From contig NC_067207.1 in the NCBI RefSeq assembly GCF_026262505.1, forward strand, positions 20,428,082-20,492,081: a stretch of 64,000 nucleotides of DNA, given 5' to 3'. Below, piece by piece: positions 18,101 to 29,832 of the stretch. How positions within the stretch are numbered: position 1 is the stretch's first letter; the number at the start of each line of letters is the position of its first letter. The notes beneath the pieces are model-generated. The model had not been told where the DNA came from. It worked only from the letters and a program-made list of their open reading frames with translations, and searched no databases. The DNA comes from Trichomonas vaginalis G3 (taxonomy: Eukaryota > Parabasalia > Trichomonadida > Trichomonadidae). The position numbers and the translations under genes were made by a program.

Positions 18101-21100
18101 CAACAGAAGCCACAGAAAATCATCAAAACAATAATAAAGAAATATCACCCGAGCAAACTGAAAATGATAAAGGTAATATGGAAGAAGTTGTTTTAGAAAG
18201 AGAAACACCAAATGAAGCCGAAGTTAAATCCGAGAATCTAAATGAAGAACCAAAAGAAAATAATACATCTTATGAGAATGAAAACGAATCAAATCCTTCA
18301 AACGATAAACAAAATGAAAATAATTCATTAGAAGGAACTGAAGCAAAGGAAGATTCTGCAAACAAAGAAAAACAAAATGAGAAGTCTCAGCAAGAAGGAA
18401 ACGTTCCAGATGAAGTTCATTCAATTGGAGAAAAAGCAGCTCCTTCAGAACAAAATGATAAAGAAAATAATGAAAACATTGTTTCAGAACAAGAAACACC
18501 AAATGAAAATCAAGTTAGATCAGAGAATCCAAACGAAGAAATCAAACAATATGATGAAAATCTTCCTCATGACAACAAATCTTCAATTGAAAACGCGCAA
18601 TCAGATAATTCTAAAGGAGAAATAACAGAAGAGAAATCATCTCCAAATGAAAGTACAGAAAAATCTCTTCAAGAAAATAGTGATGAACATACTGAAGAAA
18701 AAGAAAATACTCCATCAAATAACTCTGAACAAGATGAAATCGAAAACAATCTGGGAAATGATGAAGAGAAAGATCTTGTTTCAGAACCATTATCAGAAGA
18801 AACGCCTTCAAATGACAAGCAAACAAATGAAGACAAATCTTCAAATTCTGATGAGAAGCCTCAGAAAGAATCAAATGTTCCGGATAAAGATGAATCAGTT
18901 GACTCTGAAGTTAATTCTGAAAATCCAAATGAAAACAACGAAATCCCTACTGAAGCAGAAGAAGAAATCGGAAAATCTTCTAAAGAAGTAACTGATAAAT
19001 CTAATGAAAATGGAAATGATAATAATGAAAATCCAACTTCAGCTCAAAGATCCGATCCACAAGAAATCCCAGAAACTATAGAACAAAAAGATAATGAAGA
19101 AGATCAAAACCAAACTTCTAATGAAACTCCAAATGAAAGTACTGAAGAAACTCCACAAGAGAAAGATAATAAAGAAGAACTTATTACAGATTCTCCTGAA
19201 AACAATTCCGAACAAATCAATGCTCAAAACAAAGACCGCGAAGTTTCAACTAATGATGTTGGAAAGAATGACGAGAAAGAAACACCTTGTGAAAATGAAA
19301 ACAAATCATCAAATGAGCAGGGTGGAAATGATAACAAGAAAGATCTTGCTTTAGAAAGTGAGAAATCAAATGAGACATTATCAGAGAAACCATCAGCTGA
19401 AAAAGAAAATGATGATAGTGAAATCAATCCTTCAAATGAAAAAGCAGCAGAAAACGAACCAGAAATGAAGCAACACGATACAAACGACATTAAACCTTCA
19501 GATAAAGAAGACGAAAACCAAATCAAATCTGAAAATTCCGAAGAAAAGCCACAACAAGTTAAGAATGCTCCAGGAGAAGTAAATTCATCTACATCTTCAA
19601 CCGAAGAAAAAGAAACACCTTCTGACAACAACGAATCTAATTTATCAAATACACCAGCAGTAAATGAAAAAGAATCCAACGAGAATTCAGAAGAAAATCA
19701 AAATGCCAAATTAGAGAATCTTAATGAAGACAATTCAATTAAAGATGAAAACAATTCTGAAGAAACACCATCAGAAACCAAAATCACATCTTCAAATGAA
19801 AATGAGACTAAAGAACCAGATTCTGAAAAGCAAAATGAAGTTAAACCAGAAAACGTAGGAGCTTCTCCAGAAAACAGCTCAACTAACGAAGATGGATCAG
19901 AAATCAAACAGCCAGAAACTAATAATTCCTCAACTAATGAAGAAGATAAATCAAGAGAAAATGAAGGAAAACCATCTAATGAACAAAATAATTCAGAAGA
20001 AAAACAATCTCAAGAATCTGTCAGAGACAAAGATGAAATTACTCCAAATATGTCATCTTCAAAGGAAGAAAACAAAGAAAATGAAATATCTTCTAATGAT
20101 GAGTCTAAGCAATCCGAAAAAGAAGAAGAAATTGTTTCAGAGAAAGAAACGCCAAATGAAACAGAATTTAAATCTCAAAAAGGTGAAAATGAACAAAAAG
20201 AAAACAAAGAAAAGCCATCAGAACAAAATGAACAAGAATCAGAAACACCAAATGAAACAGATACAAAGTAGTTTCAAGAGACATCGATTTAGAAAATTCT
20301 GATTCAGTGATTGGAGAGAATGAAAATGGAGAAAAGATCGTCAACGAAGAAGTTGATGGTCAAGAAGAAAACAAATCTAACGATCAAACAGAAGAAAAGA
20401 ATGGTGTCAAAGAAAATTCTGAGGAAAGAAGAATTGAAAAAGAAAAAAAAAGTATCCGAAAATGATGCAAATGAAAACAAGGAAGATAAGAAAGAAACTG
20501 AAAACAAATCAGACAAAGAAGTCGCAGAAAACAATAATGAAGTAGGAAAAGTTGGAGATGAATCTCAAAACAAGGAAGAAGATAACAAGGAATCAAAGAA
20601 TGAAAACAAAGAGCATTCTGATGAGGAAAATAAATTAGATCATGAGAAAGGTAATGAATCAGAAAAGAAGGATGAAAATGCTACAGAGAAAGAAAATGAA
20701 GAAAAGATTTTCAGCGAAGAAGCAATTGAAAATCAAGGAGAAAAGAAGAATGAACAAACAGAAGAAAAGACTTCTGATAGAGAAAATGGACCTGAAGACA
20801 AAGAAGATGAATATAAAGATGCAACAATTTCTGAAGAAGGAAAAGCTGAGAAAGAAAACGAAAACAAATTAGATGAAGAAAAGATCGTCAACGAAGAAGC
20901 CGTTGACAATCAAAAAGAAAAGAACAACGATGCCGAAAACAAGGAAGAAAATAATTCTGATAAAGTTGCTGAAGAAAATAATCTTGAAGAAGGAAAAATT
21001 GAAGGTGAAACTGAAAAGAAGAATGATGACGAAAACAAGGAAGAAAATACAGATAAGAAGAATGATGAAGAAGGAAAAATTGAAGATGAAACTGAAAAGA

Positions 21101-21294
21101 AAGGGAATAAAGATGAAGAGAAATCGGAAGAAAAGAATGACGATGGAAAAGAATCCGAAAGTAAAGAAGAAAAGAAAGATGAGACTAATGAAAAGAAGTT
21201 AGACTCAAAGAGGCCAAAGCCATCTTTATTCTTACCATTTGTTTTACTTGCTATAATAGTAGCTGTTATAGTAATAGTTATCATGAAAGCTTAA
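12163..21294 (+). pseudogene. Giant ankyrin-repeat protein with acidic tail and C-terminal membrane anchor, decayed
   Basis: This host gene would encode about 3000 residues. A DUF3447-like N-terminus (12163-12600) is followed by about nineteen ankyrin repeats of 33 residues (to about 14840; recurrent 'PLMVCSKFNS' and 'VAKVLIEKGA'). A Glu/Asn/Ser-rich low-complexity region of some 2000 residues comes next. The end is a hydrophobic anchor after 'KRPKPSLFLPF' plus a two-residue tail (MKA), a tail-anchored layout. The frame shifts near 12390 and back near 12480, shifts again near 13910, has an in-frame TAA at 17303-17305, and shifts near 17535, 20268 and 20450 (an A run). It is either a decayed gene or one with consensus errors; long homopolymers make errors plausible. 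Ankyrin/DUF3447 proteins form a very large trichomonad family of unknown function. Confidence 0.8.
14880..21190 (+). repeat. Degenerate acidic repeats within the ankyrin gene tail
   Basis: The coding strand is built from A-rich codons for Glu, Asn, Lys and Ser. A loose unit around 'ETPNExEVKSENPNEE' recurs many times, for example near 15390, 15970, 17660, 18200, 18490 and 20140. Spacing is irregular, so this is expanded low complexity rather than a clean tandem array. The repeats should form an extended, highly negative stalk ahead of the membrane anchor. Confidence 0.6.
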
Positions 21295-21473
21295 TATTTA
21301 TTTTTATTTGTAAATAAAGTTTATTATTTTATTAATTAATCATTTTAACAATCAATAGCAGTTTGAATCTAAACAGAAAACTATTTTATAAATCTGAAAT
21401 TAAATTTTTTGTGGAAAAAAGATTTAATATATGTTAATAAATAATCGCAATTTTAACAATAAAACAAAAAATA

Positions 21474-23891
21474 TTAATAATTTGCGAATTTTGTCTCTTC
21501 AATTTTTTTAATTTGGACTCTCTTCTGTTTCATTATTGTTCCACGTGTCGAAGGCGTCAATGGTGTTGTCAATCCCAAATTCTTTCGCCAGGATTTCTCA
21601 TCACACATCGCAGCAAATTCTTTATTTAATTCTCTGAATCTTTCTGTGTCTTGTATAACAGGATCGTAAGTAACAACATCTTTGGCTAATATTGTACGAG
21701 TAGATCTAATTCTTTCTATGTCTTCATCAACAGAATAAGGCCGATATTCAAAATCTGACTGATTCGACCTTTTACTTGATCTCCTGGAAGACCTTGGAGA
21801 TCTTGGTACTTGTGATGCATCTCCGAATGGCTCAAATACTTGGACATTCGAAATTTGAGTATTTTGAGTGATAATGTTTTCTCCAATCGACTTGGAAAGG
21901 TTCAGGAGAACTGGAGATGACTTATTCTCAAAGTAAGAGGTAGTTTCATTGATTAACTTCTTCCTAAATTGTGGATTATTTTCATAAACTACAGATTGAG
22001 CTGTAATATTAAGGAAAGACTTTGTTCTGAGAGGTTCACATGAAGCAATAAGATTATATTCTTTTGAAAATTTGTAAGTTTTTGGAATTTCAGTTTTTTC
22101 AATTTTATGATGGAAAATTAACTTAGAAATCAGCGTAAATTCAGGTAATTTCTTTTGAACACGGATATTTCCGTCATTAAATGCTATCACTGGCTCTACT
22201 TGTTGAGTTATATCCGGTATTTCATCTGTCAATCCATTTAATTCCCTTGTTCTAACAGGAAAATCAAATTTTTGTGAGTTAAAGATCTTTGGTTCTTCGA
22301 CTACGATACTTTCTTGATTTTCTTCTGATTTGTTCTCTTGATTAAGAACTTTTTCATGTGGAAGTGAACTAGAGGTTGTAGGTCTATTCTCTTTATCATT
22401 ATCTTCAACTCTTTCCTCTTTTTCTTCGTTTTGATATGAAAATTCTTGAGATATTTCGATAACATATTTCATTTCTGGTAGTTTTGTCGATTTTTGGTCA
22501 TCACTTGTTGCAGCTACTGATTTTTCTGTGATTTTATGATCAATTTCTGGCGGATTTGAAGTGTCATTCTGATTATTAAGAATATTTGTCGCTTCTATTG
22601 GACTACTAACATTCTCAGTTGTAGTATGATCGGAAATAGTCTGTTCGGCGTTCTGAATGACCTGCTTTTCCTTATTTGAAATTATTTGCTCGTTTTCAAC
22701 GATATTTTGAGGATTGGAAGTTGTAATTTGGTTTTTAGTATCATTGACAACTTGATTTATTGTTGTTGCAGCTGGTTTCTTTGGAATTGGAGGGGGTTTC
22801 GAAATTATTTTGCTATTTGTTGGATTATTCCCACGAATATCAGAAGCCTGTTGTATATTTTCTTCATTTATTGGTAATATTTCATAATATTGCGTTAATT
22901 GTGCTTCCAAATTTGAATTTTTCGTTTTACTTTTCAATCCTTGAACATTAAAGAAAGGCTGTGATGTAACATTGCTCTGCTCTGATAGTTTTATGGGTGA
23001 TGCAGGAGCTTGTGGTTTAAAATGAGGTAATCCTCTTTCAGACTTGAATAGCCGAGGACTTGTTGAAGGTGTTGGTACTGATGAGTCTGAATTATCATTT
23101 TGAAATGACTTTTTCTTCATAAAAGATTCTAATTTTTGATTTATTTCCAAATTTCTTTGTTTTTCGGCTTCAATCATAGTTTCAAGTAATGATTTTGTAT
23201 TTTTAAGCTCTTCCAACTCCATGTTCTTGATGTTCATTGATTGATTATACTCTTCTATAGTATCATTTAATTCTTTTGCAGTTTTTGCTTCGTTAGCTAC
23301 TGCTATTTCTAGCATCGTTTTGGTTTCTGTCATCTCCTGATCTAATTGGTCGACAATGTTTGATAATAACATTTGTCTTTCTTCGAACATTTTCAAAACT
23401 TCATCGTTAATGTCATTGGATTTATAAGTAACGGCAGAGTCTATTGGTTTTGTCACGATATTTTGATGAATTTTTGATTGTGATTGCACTGGAAGTATCT
23501 TTTCTGTTAATTCATGAAATTTTTCCGACATTTGTTCAAGACTTATTGTAGCTTGTTTAAGATTATAGCCCCATGACTCGATTCTTCTTGTCATATCAAG
23601 TAATTCTGATCTGGTATTATCAAGATGAACGTTATTAAATTCTCGAATTCGCTTAAGCATATCAGAATCAAAGTTCTTATAGTTTCTAGTATATTTATCA
23701 GCCCATAATGCAATGTTTGTCAGCATTTTCTCTTTCGAATCAAGTTGTAACGAAAAGAAATGATTATAAATTTCATGATATAAGCCTTCATCGACTTGAG
23801 TTCCATTAATATTCAAGTTATCAAGCTTTGCTAAGTCTAACCTAAGCTTCTCTGTTGATGCTTGAATCTTTAAACGTGTTGATTCATCCAT
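21474..23891 (-). CDS. Hypothetical coiled-coil protein, 805 aa
   Basis: A single intact frame starting MDESTRLKIQASTEKLRLDL. Residues 1-270 are heptad-like and helical, with a strong coiled-coil stretch around 170-260 ('LLSNIVDQLDQEMTETKTML'). The middle (about 280-560) is Asn/Ser/Glu/Pro-rich and disordered, with 'PPPIPKKPAA' as a possible SH3-type ligand. The last 200 residues hold a basic Ser/Arg patch (PRSPRSSRRSSKRSNQ) and a conserved-looking end. No family recognised; a cytoskeletal or scaffold role is inference. It is convergent with the ankyrin gene, with 179 bp between them. Confidence 0.7.
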   Translation of the reverse strand: MDESTRLKIQASTEKLRLDLAKLDNLNINGTQVDEGLYHEIYNHFFSLQLDSKEKMLTNIALWADKYTRNYKNFDSDMLKRIREFNNVHLDNTRSELLDMTRRIESWGYNLKQATISLEQMSEKFHELTEKILPVQSQSKIHQNIVTKPIDSAVTYKSNDINDEVLKMFEERQMLLSNIVDQLDQEMTETKTMLEIAVANEAKTAKELNDTIEEYNQSMNIKNMELEELKNTKSLLETMIEAEKQRNLEINQKLESFMKKKSFQNDNSDSSVPTPSTSPRLFKSERGLPHFKPQAPASPIKLSEQSNVTSQPFFNVQGLKSKTKNSNLEAQLTQYYEILPINEENIQQASDIRGNNPTNSKIISKPPPIPKKPAATTINQVVNDTKNQITTSNPQNIVENEQIISNKEKQVIQNAEQTISDHTTTENVSSPIEATNILNNQNDTSNPPEIDHKITEKSVAATSDDQKSTKLPEMKYVIEISQEFSYQNEEKEERVEDNDKENRPTTSSSLPHEKVLNQENKSEENQESIVVEEPKIFNSQKFDFPVRTRELNGLTDEIPDITQQVEPVIAFNDGNIRVQKKLPEFTLISKLIFHHKIEKTEIPKTYKFSKEYNLIASCEPLRTKSFLNITAQSVVYENNPQFRKKLINETTSYFENKSSPVLLNLSKSIGENIITQNTQISNVQVFEPFGDASQVPRSPRSSRRSSKRSNQSDFEYRPYSVDEDIERIRSTRTILAKDVVTYDPVIQDTERFRELNKEFAAMCDEKSWRKNLGLTTPLTPSTRGTIMKQKRVQIKKIEETKFANY

Positions 23892-24460
23892 TTTATTTAT
23901 TGAGAGAATTCATTCAATATATTCTATAGTATTCAATGAAATAAAACAAAAATTCATTCTTATAAATGAAGTCTGTAGTTAATACAGATTTTGCTCAATT
24001 CATAAAACCTACTTTTGATCTTGGAAGTGATACGAAATTTGGTCATTGATCAAACTAATTTTATGTATTTTCACATACAATAATATTATTCTGAAAGTAT
24101 AAATGAGATAGTTGTCTAGTCCGAAGATGTCATTCTTTATCATCACTTAATTTTGGATCCTTAAGTTTGATTTTGTGACCAGTTGTTAAAATAGAATGAT
24201 TCCATTATACGAGTTGAGAGATAGTTTACAATTCGTATTTGATATTCCTGAGATCATGTAATCGAGTAGAAATTGCAGACGTGTTCTAGGTTATAAAATA
24301 TTGAAATTTAAACTGAAATTGAATAAATACTTTTATTCATTAGTAATTTCCAATAAATATTTAAATTTTGGCCAAATATCGCAAACAGAGTAATCTGCAA
24401 TATTCGATTTACAAAAATGGTAAAATAATAATAGGTTATTGTTTAACCTTTTTATAATTG
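23892..24460. other. AT-rich host sequence left of element 2
   Basis: No gene seen. It ends in AATGA at 24461-24465, immediately before the A tract of element 2. The same five bases occur just after the T tract at the other end (47896-47900). Confidence 0.5.
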
Positions 24461-24465
24461 AATGA

Positions 24466-24548
24466 AAAAAAAAAAAAAAAAAAAAAAGGTAGTGGGGCCT
24501 CCAGGCACTTCGTGCCCTCTAGCCCTGAAGATGTTTAGTATAATGAAG
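24466..24548. repeat. Left terminal inverted repeat of element 2 plus A tract
   Basis: An A tract (24466-24487) and GGT precede AGTGGGGCCTCCAGGCACTT, the inverse of the right end. The core GGCACTTCGTGCC is a hairpin with 5-bp arms. Similarity with the right end continues through the GTTTAGTATAATGAAG segment. Confidence 0.85.
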
Positions 24549-24563
24549 TTTTTTTTTTTCTTG

Positions 24564-24617
24564 GGATGGCCTTCCAGGCACTTCGTGCCCTCTAGCCCAT
24601 AAAAAGTTTAGTATAAC
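24564..24617. repeat. Second, inner copy of the terminal repeat
   Basis: After a T run (about 24549-24559) the terminal sequence recurs in the same orientation: CTTCCAGGCACTTCGTGCCC, TCTAGCCC, then AAAGTTTAGTATAAC. It is diverged from the outer copy in the parts outside the core. The left end therefore carries two tandem termini about 75 bp apart, while the right end has one. Confidence 0.75.
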
Positions 24618-24828
24618 TTTGTCCGGACAAGTAAGGGTCTATCGTCGCTACAGGAAAAGTTACAGGCGTTCCAAGGAAGTATACTTTGAGAAGCCTTTTC
24701 TCCATTTTAAAACAAGATAGGACCGTTATTTTACAAAACTGACAACACTTTGACCGAGTAGTTTTTTGTGCTGAACAAAAAGTGTCATATAACCATCTGT
24801 CAAAAACCACTTTTTAACTTCACTTAAA

Positions 24829-25026
24829 ATGCCACGTAAGCTACGTAAGAATATACGTAAGAGGAAGAGAGCATTGAAACATCCAATAGTAAAACTAACA
24901 CCACAACAACAGTTGCAACAACAAATGATGAATGACCCCACTATGTTGCAACAAATGTCAAGCAACCCTATGCTTTTAAACCGAGTTATTGGTGCACAAA
25001 GTGGAGGTTTAAGAGCGGCACTTTAG
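24829..25026 (+). CDS. Small basic protein with Gln/Met-rich middle, 65 aa
   Basis: It starts MPRKLRKNIRKRKRALKH, a strongly basic segment suited to DNA binding. It continues with a Gln/Met-rich stretch (LTPQQQLQQQMMNDPTMLQQ) and ends in a small Gly/Ala tail. The ATG lies 9 bases after TCACTT, which fits the trichomonad initiator. It is the first gene inside the left end. A core or terminal DNA-binding role is inferred. Confidence 0.55.
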   Translation: MPRKLRKNIRKRKRALKHPIVKLTPQQQLQQQMMNDPTMLQQMSSNPMLLNRVIGAQSGGLRAAL

Positions 25027-25031
25027 CGAAA

Positions 25032-28000
25032 ATGGCAGGCTATGGTGGAGCTGCAGACGGAACAGCTTATAACCCTCAAAGTCAAATGAATTTGAGTTCA
25101 CTCAAAAATCAAATAACAGATGTCAAAAAGTCAAACATAGACATACAGAAACAAATAAGTGAAAACGAAAAGAAACTAGAATATGACAGACACACAAAGA
25201 AACTCAATGAGTTAAACGTAGAGAAAAAGAAGAAAGAAGAACAACTGAAAGAACTAAGTACAGAGGAATATGCGAAAAAAGTGTCAGAAAAAGCAGCAGA
25301 AGTAGCAAAAATGGAACAAGATGTTATAAATTTGAAAAACCATACTACTCAATATAAAGTACTGAAAGATGAAGAAATAAAACAAAAAGCCCTGAAGACA
25401 TATATGGATAGCGATGAGTATAAAAAGAAGTTGAAGCAAATGTAAAGGCAGAAAAACTTTTACAGTTGCAAAACCAAACCGTACAGTATGAAAACTTAGC
25501 ACAAGAAAGTAAAAATAACGACGCAGCCATGCAAAAGGCAATGAAAAGTGCAGAATATATAAAAGCTAATAATGACTGGTTAGATGCCCAAGCCAACGCT
25601 AAAGCAGCCCAACTTATAGGGTCAATAAGGACAAAAATACAAGCGGATGAAGACAGTTCAAATGAAGCTTTAATGAATGCCGACTTTAAGAACGCCTTCG
25701 AAGCTCTTCATAGTAAGGTGAAACTAGTGAACGACTTCTCATCTGGAAAGAAACTGAAGTCTGAAGGTTTCGACAAAGAGTTAAGAGAAGTAGCACAAAA
25801 TATGACGAAAATAACAGATGCAGCAACGAGACAAGCAGTTCAAAGTGCCTATGACGCCGTTAGAGCAACTGTTGTGGAAAGTCAAGAAAAAGAGTTACAA
25901 CAGACCAAAACAGACCTAGTAAATGCTTTCTTAAAAACGAAAAGTCAGGTAGGACATTATGCTGCAGATGGAACATATGTGCCAGCTGGTGGAACTTATA
26001 TACCAGCTGGTGGAACTTATATACTAGCTAGTGGAACTTATATACCACCAAACCCTCCAAGAGAAGCACCTGCACCAGGACTACCTAAAACATTTACATC
26101 GTCACATGGACACAGACACAGGCATGCACCAAAACCAACACAACAACCAACACAACAACCAACAGTTCAAAATCCAGCACAACAACCAACAGTTCAAAAC
26201 ACTGCACCACAACCAACAGTTCAAAACACTGCACCACAACCAACAGTTCAAAACACTGCACAGCAACAACCACAAACAGAGCAAGGACATAAAAGAAGTA
26301 GAGAACAAGGAAACCAAGAATTCTTAAAAATGCTTAAGGAAAATTATGGTTACCCAGATACTCTTGACTTTAGTGACAGATATATAGAAGCTATTAGAAA
26401 GTTCAAGGAAGGAAATACTGACCCGAACCTATTTAGCTTTATGGTTCAGCACCAAATGGGATATAATTTCAAACCTGGAAAATACAAGCTCGCTAAGGGA
26501 TATGATTTAATACCATATCATCCAAATGACATGGATGAATTTACTCCGAGATATTTGGTGTCAGAGCTAAATGATAATTCAACTCTCTTCATGAAACGCG
26601 TAAAAAATAGAGACGGAACGAAAGAAGAAAGGTTTATGAGTCCGGATGACTTAGATAGGGAACTTGTTAAAAACGGTCTCGGAATATATGAAATGCCAGC
26701 AGATGAGGTACAAGAAACTCCACAGGAAGAAGTTCAGATACAACCAGACATGGAAGAAATAGTTCAGCAACAACAGCTAGAAGAGCCAGAAGGAAACGAA
26801 CAAGTCCCTCCTTTGGAAACTAACTTCACAGAACTAGATGAAGATTTGGAACAGCCGAAAAATCTTGACCCTCAACAAGAGTATGCAGAGAATATGGAAT
26901 CTTTCCAAGAGTCTAAGAAAAATTCAGCTGACATAGTAGAAGAATATCGAAAAATGTTCGCCGACATACAAAAGACTCCAACATCAGATGAAAATATCCA
27001 GCATAGAATGGAAGTACTGAAAGATAATGTACACAAATACAACAATCCTTTTTACTTACGAGCATATAACGTTCAATCTTTGGATGAACTCGGTGAAAAT
27101 AAAAGGTTAAATTTCAACAAAACATATAGAAATGAAACATTGTTTAAAGTTCATTCAGAACCTAGCCAATATGGAAACAAACCTACTTTTGTTTCTGCAG
27201 ACGATGGAACTACAATGAGATGGGGTCATAAAGCTAATCCGGATAGGTGGTTCATAAACTTACAACCACAATTCCAAGAAGTTGTAGACGCAATGGAAGT
27301 GAATGGTGAACCAGATGTAGCTGGTATTTTCAGCGCGGCTTTAATGCCATTGAAAGATATGAAAGATGCAGATATTTTGGACCAGTATGAAATGAACATG
27401 GCTGATGGAAATATAACACCTGACGTTCTAGAACATTTATCTCAAAGAACTACACAGAACCATAGAGATGGTATATTTGGTGAAGAGTTTAGAAAGAAAG
27501 TTAGGGAGAGAAGGAAGAGAACCTATTGTACATGACCTTGCAAACGAAAGTTTACAAAATGTCATAAAAACTTACTTTGCAGACAATGAACCGAGAAGGG
27601 ATGAATATTTAAGAAAACTCAAATGGACAGTACCAAATGAAATGTTAGTATTGAAAAACATGTTCCTTGACAAAATAAAACCAACTACAGAAATAAATGA
27701 CGCAAGACTGAAACATTGGGTAAAAGCTTTCCCATTCACAAAAGATATTATTGGTAACATGGAAAGAAAACCAGAATGGCTACAAAAACATATATTTGGA
27801 AACGAGCTTATTCCATATGGACAAGCTCTGTTTGAAGAGCTTGAACCGGAAACTCAGGAAAGAGTCATGCAAACAATACGCGAAGACTCAAATACAAACT
27901 ATGACAAAATCTTTCTAGGATATAGGTTACCTGAGATGGGCGACCAGAGCCAAAGGCAAAAAGGACATGGGAAATTTACAACATACTAGGTGAACATGAG

Positions 28001-28196
28001 GCAAAGATGCAACAACTTGAAGCAGAGGGCAAGTTACCAAAAGCGACACCAAAGAAGAAGAGTAGAACAAAGTGAAAATAGTGAAGAAGTAACTTCATCT
28101 AGTGAAAGTAGTGGCAATGAAGGAAAAAGAAGAGTTAAAAACTCAGTCAGGAAGAAAGTAAAGCTTGGTACGAGTGGGTTCTATTATGATATATAA
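25032..28196 (+). pseudogene. Large coiled-coil and Gln/Pro-rich Polinton protein, broken
   Basis: The N-terminal third is helical and charged (coiled coil, 'NIDIQKQISENEKKLEY'). A tandem motif 'GGTYIPA' occurs near 25970-26045, and a Gln/Pro/Thr repeat 'QQPTVQNTAP' near 26130-26275. The remainder is an acidic domain with conserved-looking blocks such as 'RWGHKANPDRWFINLQPQF'. The end is basic and Ser-rich. Its position just before the major capsid gene suggests a large virion or scaffold protein; no family recognised. It looks broken about three or four times. Confidence 0.6.
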
Positions 28197-28228
28197 ATCC
28201 AACTATTCTATATTTTTACCCATATGAA

Positions 28229-29832
28229 ATGTACGCCGCTCAGAATATAACGCCAACAGTTTTGGATGCCATGAACGGAAATGTTTCCGAATGGTATAAC
28301 GAATGTGACAATGCCATTAGAAGGTCAGAAATAGTTCCTGGAACTTACGAATATACAACTGCTGTTTCTTATGGAAACGTAGGTGAGTTTGGAGAAGGTT
28401 CTTCAACAACAGTAGATATTGCTTGCGACAGGTTTCATATTATTTCTATTGACAACTCATTCTTATACGTGGAACAAGACATTGAAATAAAACCTTCTGC
28501 CAAGTTGTCTGACAAGAAAGGTTGCAATGGAATTTTCTATGTCGGATACCAATATGCTCCAGAAGTTTTCATGGGATATAAGATATATTCTAACTCTGAC
28601 TTAGTTCAAACAGTAACATGGGCAAACTATGAATGGTTCGCTTTGAGAAACTCAGTACAACCACAAGCTAGAGAACAAACAGACCAGTATGCAACTATTG
28701 AGAAAATAAGAAGACTTGACCCTAACGTTCCAGGAGTTTATGTTAACCTTTCTGGTTCAGATGGAACTGCTGCCACTAAAGTAAAACTGAAACTTAGAGT
28801 TCCTTTGTCATCTTTCCTCATCTTCAGGTTTTTAAGATACTTGCCAAACTGGGCAGGAAAAATTTCTATCGAACTTACTCCAAGCAAAAATAACTTAGTC
28901 ATTGCACCAACACAAGACCCATTCAGCATTACTGTAGCTGGAACTGGTGGAGCCAAGTTCTGTGACTTTTGCAAAGACAAAGTTGACTTAGACTTTGGTT
29001 TCTCAAACTTCAACAATGAAGTAAACTATTATTTCAATGCTGCTGGAACTGCTTGGGACCCAGTTAAGTTCACATGCGAAAAATTTGAATGCAAGAGAAT
29101 AGAAAGCAGACTTGCAGTCTATATGTTGGACCCAGATATTTCAAATGCTTTAGCTGCCAAATATATTGCAGTTCCACTTATGTTCCCTATACACCAAATA
29201 TCTGTCAAAGACTTTGCAGGTGAAGTTGGAAACCAAAGTGCTGACCCAGGTGCAAGAACAGATATTGCTTTAACAACTGCAATGAAACATGCAGATACTA
29301 TGTTTGTACTGTTCAGACGAACTATAAATGACTATTCTTGTTTCTACAACCCCGGTATTAAATATCATATAAACATAGATGGCAAATATTATCCAAGAGA
29401 AGAATATTCTACAGTTGAGGATATGAGGTCATACAACTTGACATTAGATGCTATGAACTTTAACAACAATTCACAACAACCATTAACCCTGAAATGCAAA
29501 GTTCTATTATGCCATATGTGAAAGTATGGACTCATACAGGAGGTCAAAAAACTCAATATACAAATGGAGACCGTTCAAACTTTTGGCTTGGCATTCCATT
29601 TGCTGACTCAGAAGACTTTATGGGTGGTATTTCAACTGTTGGTACAGTTCAAATACAATATACTGGTGACAGAGACGGTCCAGATGAATTGAAAGCAAAG
29701 AAGTTTACAAAACCAATAGCACTTTTCACGGAAGATGCTCTTTTGAAGATTCGTTCGATGAAACCTGCTGGGGCTCCTCAGATTGGCATAACGACAGCTT
29801 CCATCGAGCAGATTTTGGCAGCAGGTCAGTAA
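28229..29832 (+). pseudogene. Major capsid protein, probable double jelly-roll, broken about once
   Basis: It begins MYAAQNITPTVLDAMNGN and would be about 530 residues in total, the usual size for a Polinton major capsid protein. It is rich in beta-forming, aromatic sequence. A segment 'VPLSSFLIFRFLRYLPNW' followed by 'GKISIELTPS' has the same shape as 'NDLLAFQAFDDYPKSFG' plus 'DIILKYYVF' in the element 3 gene at 49585. Double jelly-roll capsid proteins are established for Polintons; the assignment here rests on size, context and that pairwise resemblance. The minor capsid gene follows 1.2 kb downstream. Confidence 0.65.

Noticed and set aside
15294-20872. Several Lys/Met-rich frames within the ankyrin gene tail
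   Set aside because: They are shadow frames of the A-rich Glu/Asn codons and lack any content of their own.
26031-26327. His/Asn/Gln-rich frame inside the large protein gene of element 2
   Set aside because: Alternate-frame reading of the Gln/Pro repeat; no start motif and no homologue.
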